Source of the DNA: Syntrophobacterales bacterium
Lineage (GTDB): Bacteria > Desulfobacterota > Syntrophorhabdia > Syntrophorhabdales > WCHB1-27
Assembly (NCBI GenBank): GCA_017881765.1
Contig: JADGQN010000263.1
Coordinates: forward strand, 1 to 6,742
Length of the DNA: 6,742 nucleotides
Reading direction: 5' to 3'
The notes beneath the pieces are model-generated. The model ran no database searches. It was not told the origin of the DNA and worked only from the letters and a program-made list of their open reading frames with translations. The stretch's first letter is position 1. Each line of letters opens with the position of its first letter. The translations under genes and the position numbers were made by a program. Of this stretch, positions 5,284-6,742 are shown piece by piece.

Positions 5284-6742
5284 ATGGAGAAAGACAACAT
5301 GGAAACCATTACAGCTGATGTCGCGGTGCCCGAGAACGTAAGCGAGCCCGAAGAAAGCTTTGCTGAACTTTTTACGAAGGAAAACATGCAGCCCGGACGG
5401 CTTGAGCCGGGGCAGAAGGTGAAGACCCGGGTTATCAGCATCGTCAGCGATGCCGTTTATGTCGACCTTGGCGGAAAAAGTGAGGGCGTGATCGATCTTG
5501 CCGAACTCACGACAGATGACGGAACAAGCACAGTAAAAGTGGGTGACGAGATCGAGGCCTTTTTCGTCACGGTGCAGCATGGTATAAGGAAGCTCACCAC
5601 CAAGATCCGCGGCTATTCGACGCTCACCCTTGGCGAGATCAGGGATGCTCACGCTGCCGGCTTACCCGTCAATGGAAAAGTGAAGTCTGAAGTAAAAGGA
5701 GGTTTCGAGGTCGCGGTCGGAGGTGTCCGCTGCTTCTGCCCGCTTTCACAGATAGACCTGAAAGGTAGCCGCGACAGCGGTTCGTATGTGGGTCACACCT
5801 TCCCCTTTAAAGTTCTCGAGTATGAGGAAGACGGCCAGAATATCATCCTCTCCAGGCGCGCGCTTCTGGAAGAGGAGAGACAGGCGGAGATTGAGAGACT
5901 CAAAGCCAGTCTCACCGTGGGAACGGAACTGGCGGGCACGGTGCGTTCGGTCCAGAGTTTCGGAGCCTTTGTTGACCTCGGCGGTCTTGACGGTCTCATA
6001 CCCATCAGCGAGATGGCTTGGGGCCGTACTGAAAAACCTGAAGATCTGCTTTCACCCGGCCAGGAGGTACAGGTCAAGATCATCGGCATAGACTGGGTAA
6101 AAGGGCGGCTGACATTGAGCCTGAAGGCTCTGCAGACCGACCCGTGGGAGACCATATCCGAGCGCTACCACGTGGATGACCAGGTGCGCGGGGTTGTCGT
6201 CCGCCTCGCCCAATTCGGGGCCTTTGTGAATCTGGAACAAGGCATCGATGGGCTCATTCATATATCGGCCCTTGGTGGTGGCAGACGCATCCGTCACCCG
6301 AAGGACGTTGTTGAGGTAGGCCAGTGGGTAGAGGCCTATGTGACTGCTGTTGATCCCGCAAGCAGGCGGATATCGCTCTCATTGCAGCCGAGGGTGCCCA
6401 AAGAAGCAGTGGTCCTTCCGGAGGTAGGCGACGTCCTCGAAGGTACCGTAGATAGGGTCATGGCTTTCGGCATCTTCATCAGACTGGAAACCGGCCTTAC
6501 GGGCCTTCTGCCGAATCCTGAGATCGGGACCCCAAAGGGCACGAACCACAGCCGCATGTTTCCAGAAGGCACGAAGATGCAGGTGCTGGTTAAAGCGGTC
6601 GACGTGGATAAAAGCAGGATCTCCCTCAGCCGTGTAGGCCTTGAAGAGAAGTTCGCTCAGGAAGAATTCAAGCAATATCAGGACTCGGTAAAGACTCAGG
6701 AGCGCGCATCAGGTAGCCTGGGAAACCTGGGCGATCTGCTCA
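5284..6742 (+). CDS. S1-domain RNA-binding protein, ribosomal protein S1-like, C-terminus cut by window edge
   Basis: The frame is open from the ATG to the window end (486 codons, no stop). After an acidic N-terminal tail it holds five S1-type OB-fold repeats, roughly at residues 41-107, 126-192, 211-281, 296-367 and 380-450. Repeats 3 and 4 are canonical (SFGAFVDLGGLDGLIPISEM and QFGAFVNLEQGIDGLIHIS) and repeat 5 is slightly diverged. Repeats 1 and 2 are degenerate, like the ribosome-docking repeats 1-2 of E. coli S1. E. coli S1 has six repeats and 557 residues, so this is a shorter relative. The tail with SLGNLGDLL suggests the natural C-terminus is only a few residues beyond the edge. The likely role is mRNA binding on the 30S subunit or another RNA-binding function. 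GAGAGG lies 9 nt before the chosen ATG; a second ATG at 5299 is possible. It may be the rpsA of this organism or a paralogue. Confidence 0.9.
   Translation, partial: MEKDNMETITADVAVPENVSEPEESFAELFTKENMQPGRLEPGQKVKTRVISIVSDAVYVDLGGKSEGVIDLAELTTDDGTSTVKVGDEIEAFFVTVQHGIRKLTTKIRGYSTLTLGEIRDAHAAGLPVNGKVKSEVKGGFEVAVGGVRCFCPLSQIDLKGSRDSGSYVGHTFPFKVLEYEEDGQNIILSRRALLEEERQAEIERLKASLTVGTELAGTVRSVQSFGAFVDLGGLDGLIPISEMAWGRTEKPEDLLSPGQEVQVKIIGIDWVKGRLTLSLKALQTDPWETISERYHVDDQVRGVVVRLAQFGAFVNLEQGIDGLIHISALGGGRRIRHPKDVVEVGQWVEAYVTAVDPASRRISLSLQPRVPKEAVVLPEVGDVLEGTVDRVMAFGIFIRLETGLTGLLPNPEIGTPKGTNHSRMFPEGTKMQVLVKAVDVDKSRISLSRVGLEEKFAQEEFKQYQDSVKTQERASGSLGNLGDLL

Noticed and set aside
5179..5652. Minus-strand open frame of 157 codons opposite the S1-domain gene start
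   Set aside because: It is antisense to a clear multi-domain S1 protein and shows no recognisable domain.

Overview
The window carries five protein genes and about 1.3 kb of repeat-rich, apparently non-coding DNA. The genes are bacterial, and a DegP-type protease with an N-terminal membrane/export segment points to a Gram-negative cell envelope. The base composition looks moderately GC-rich. The dispersed palindromic repeats (their chance translation gives 'VIPANAGIQ' and 'LDSGVRRNDG') and the style of the kinase and S1-domain proteins fit a deltaproteobacterium (Desulfobacterota) or a similar lineage. That placement is an inference; no rRNA gene is present to confirm it.

Layout. Bases 1-1332 (minus strand) hold the first 444 codons of a DegP/HtrA serine protease, cut by the left edge. 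Bases 1333-2078 have no convincing gene: they contain the degP leader, a likely activator-dependent promoter with three 11-bp-spaced direct repeats, and a 579-bp element bounded by long, complex inverted repeats. Bases 2079-4149 (minus strand) encode a two-component system: a membrane histidine kinase overlapping by 20 bp the end of the OmpR/PhoB-type response regulator upstream of it. Bases 4150-4452 are a divergent intergenic region with candidate promoters for both directions and a dispersed palindromic repeat. Bases 4453-5046 (plus) encode RlmE, the 23S rRNA 2'-O-ribose methyltransferase. Bases 5047-5283 are a leader region with a heptamer repeat, a candidate promoter and a hairpin. From 5284 to the right edge (plus) lies a five-S1-domain protein resembling ribosomal protein S1, open at the window end.

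How they may work together. Regulator, kinase and protease lie in the same direction, and the degP promoter carries the 11-bp-phased direct repeats expected for an OmpR/PhoB-family activator. The simplest reading is an envelope-stress circuit in which the neighbouring kinase/regulator pair controls the periplasmic protease, comparable in logic to CpxRA-degP. The plus-strand pair (RlmE and the S1-like protein) concerns ribosome maturation and translation. I see no wholly new enzyme system. The most unusual material is the non-coding DNA: the composite inverted-repeat element, a 22-nt module found three times in different palindromic contexts, and the phased repeats at the degP promoter.
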